The position numbers and the translations under genes were made by a program. Below, in pieces: positions 63,674 to 64,000 of a DNA stretch of 64,000 bases. The DNA is taken from positions 1 through 64,000 of the IMG/VR virus record IMGVR_UViG_3300037141_000314; one strand, written 5' to 3'. The notes beneath the pieces were generated by a model. It worked only from the letters and a program-made list of their open reading frames with translations. It had not been told where the DNA came from and did not search any database. The DNA is from a virus. Numbering within the stretch: position 1 is the stretch's first letter; each line of letters begins with the position of its first letter.

Positions 63674-64000
63674 GGGTTTTCCGCCTGCGGTCGCAGTCGC
63701 CGCGTCCGGATCCGGCGCGGGAAGGGCGCGAACGGGATCACGCCCATTCGAAAGGAAGCTTTTTGCCCGGAGCAGGCGCGGTGCTTGTCCAGGACTTAAA
63801 GAGCCGCGGCGCGGGCTTTGACGCGACGCTTCCGAATGCCTTTTTGGATGCGACCGCGTAGCGGGAGCTCGGGACGACTTATCAAATTCACAAGGCGCGC
63901 GGCGCGCCGCTTCAGAAAGAAGAAGGTCAAAAGCCCTTAAAGGCTTTAAAGTCAAAGGCTAGAAGTAGTAACCGGTGCCATACATGCATGGTAATCCGTA
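63674..64000. other. Stretch without a convincing gene
   Basis: No frame with natural composition and a start could be supported. It holds GGCGCGC-G-GCGCGCC near 63895-63910 and a weak hairpin AAAGCC-6-GGCTTT at 63930-63947. The start of a gene beyond the window edge cannot be excluded. Confidence 0.5.

Noticed and set aside
1-64000. CRISPR arrays and rRNA genes
   Set aside because: No regularly spaced 25-40 bp repeats with unique spacers and no rRNA-like sequence were seen; the TTGCAA array is far too short-spaced for CRISPR.

Overview
The window looks like part of the genome of a long-tailed, siphovirus-like double-stranded DNA phage or prophage with high G+C content. A near-complete head, connector and tail module lies on the minus strand between about 12.6 and 51.6 kb. 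The host is probably an acidobacterium or a relative. This is inferred, not proven: many virion-cluster and accessory genes start with short Sec signal peptides ending in AFAQT or ALAQP, which are typical of acidobacterial secreted proteins, and several hypothetical families are ones I associate with phages of that phylum. No DNA polymerase, helicase, primase or tyrosine integrase is visible. The genome therefore continues outside the window, and the 25-codon gene end at the left edge shows the cut.

Layout. 0.3-2.1 kb: small basic proteins. 2.2-10.4 kb: a leftward early operon of tightly overlapping genes (zinc-binding small proteins, ASCH domain, HNH nuclease, a serine recombinase, a Gp157-like protein) fed by a TTGACA-type promoter at 10.5 kb that carries four copies of a 14-bp palindromic operator. 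10.65-12.4 kb: rightward small genes. 12.45 kb: terminator of the late transcript. 12.6-32.6 kb: tailspike, central tail protein, distal tail protein, tape measure, chaperone-like genes, tail tube, completion proteins, MuF-like protein and a beta-helical secreted protein. 32.6-44.4 kb: repeat-rich tail fibre, head genes, P22-like coat protein, scaffold, portal, terminase. 45.4-51.6 kb: ParB-methyltransferase, M15 endolysin, class 3 lipase, a LuxR-type HTH protein, and a NusG/RfaH-type antiterminator as first gene of the late transcript. 53.2-57.4 kb: a rightward early operon. 57.5-62.2 kb: tail-associated and secreted proteins. 62.3-63.7 kb: a FliA-type sigma factor divergent from a Cro/CI-like repressor.

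How it may work together. The most interesting signal is a proposed late-expression circuit. The sigma factor carries the FliA-type signature in region 2, and four leftward sites share GTTTGCACG, a 14-15 nt spacer and GCCGATAA, the textbook sigma-28 -10 box. In all four a GTG or TTG codon lies exactly 6 nt after the -10 box, predicting leaderless mRNAs. The sites precede a membrane coiled-coil protein, an 1181-residue secreted protein, the reading frame fused to the end of the sigma gene, and (across a 1-kb GIY-YIG endonuclease insertion) the NusG-like antiterminator that heads the roughly 39-kb late transcript. Phage sigma plus phage antiterminator would together switch on and extend late transcription.

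Second themes are selfish or moron-like + strand genes embedded in the minus-strand late cluster (an HNH endonuclease and a ribbon-helix-helix protein facing away from each other across a 29-bp perfect palindrome; tandem twin-arginine-signal proteins), three host-type dispersed palindromic repeats, and a TTGCAA repeat array in front of the right-hand early operon. Small overlapping genes were placed mainly by 4-nt ATGA/GTGA/TTGA stop-start overlaps, which are very regular here.
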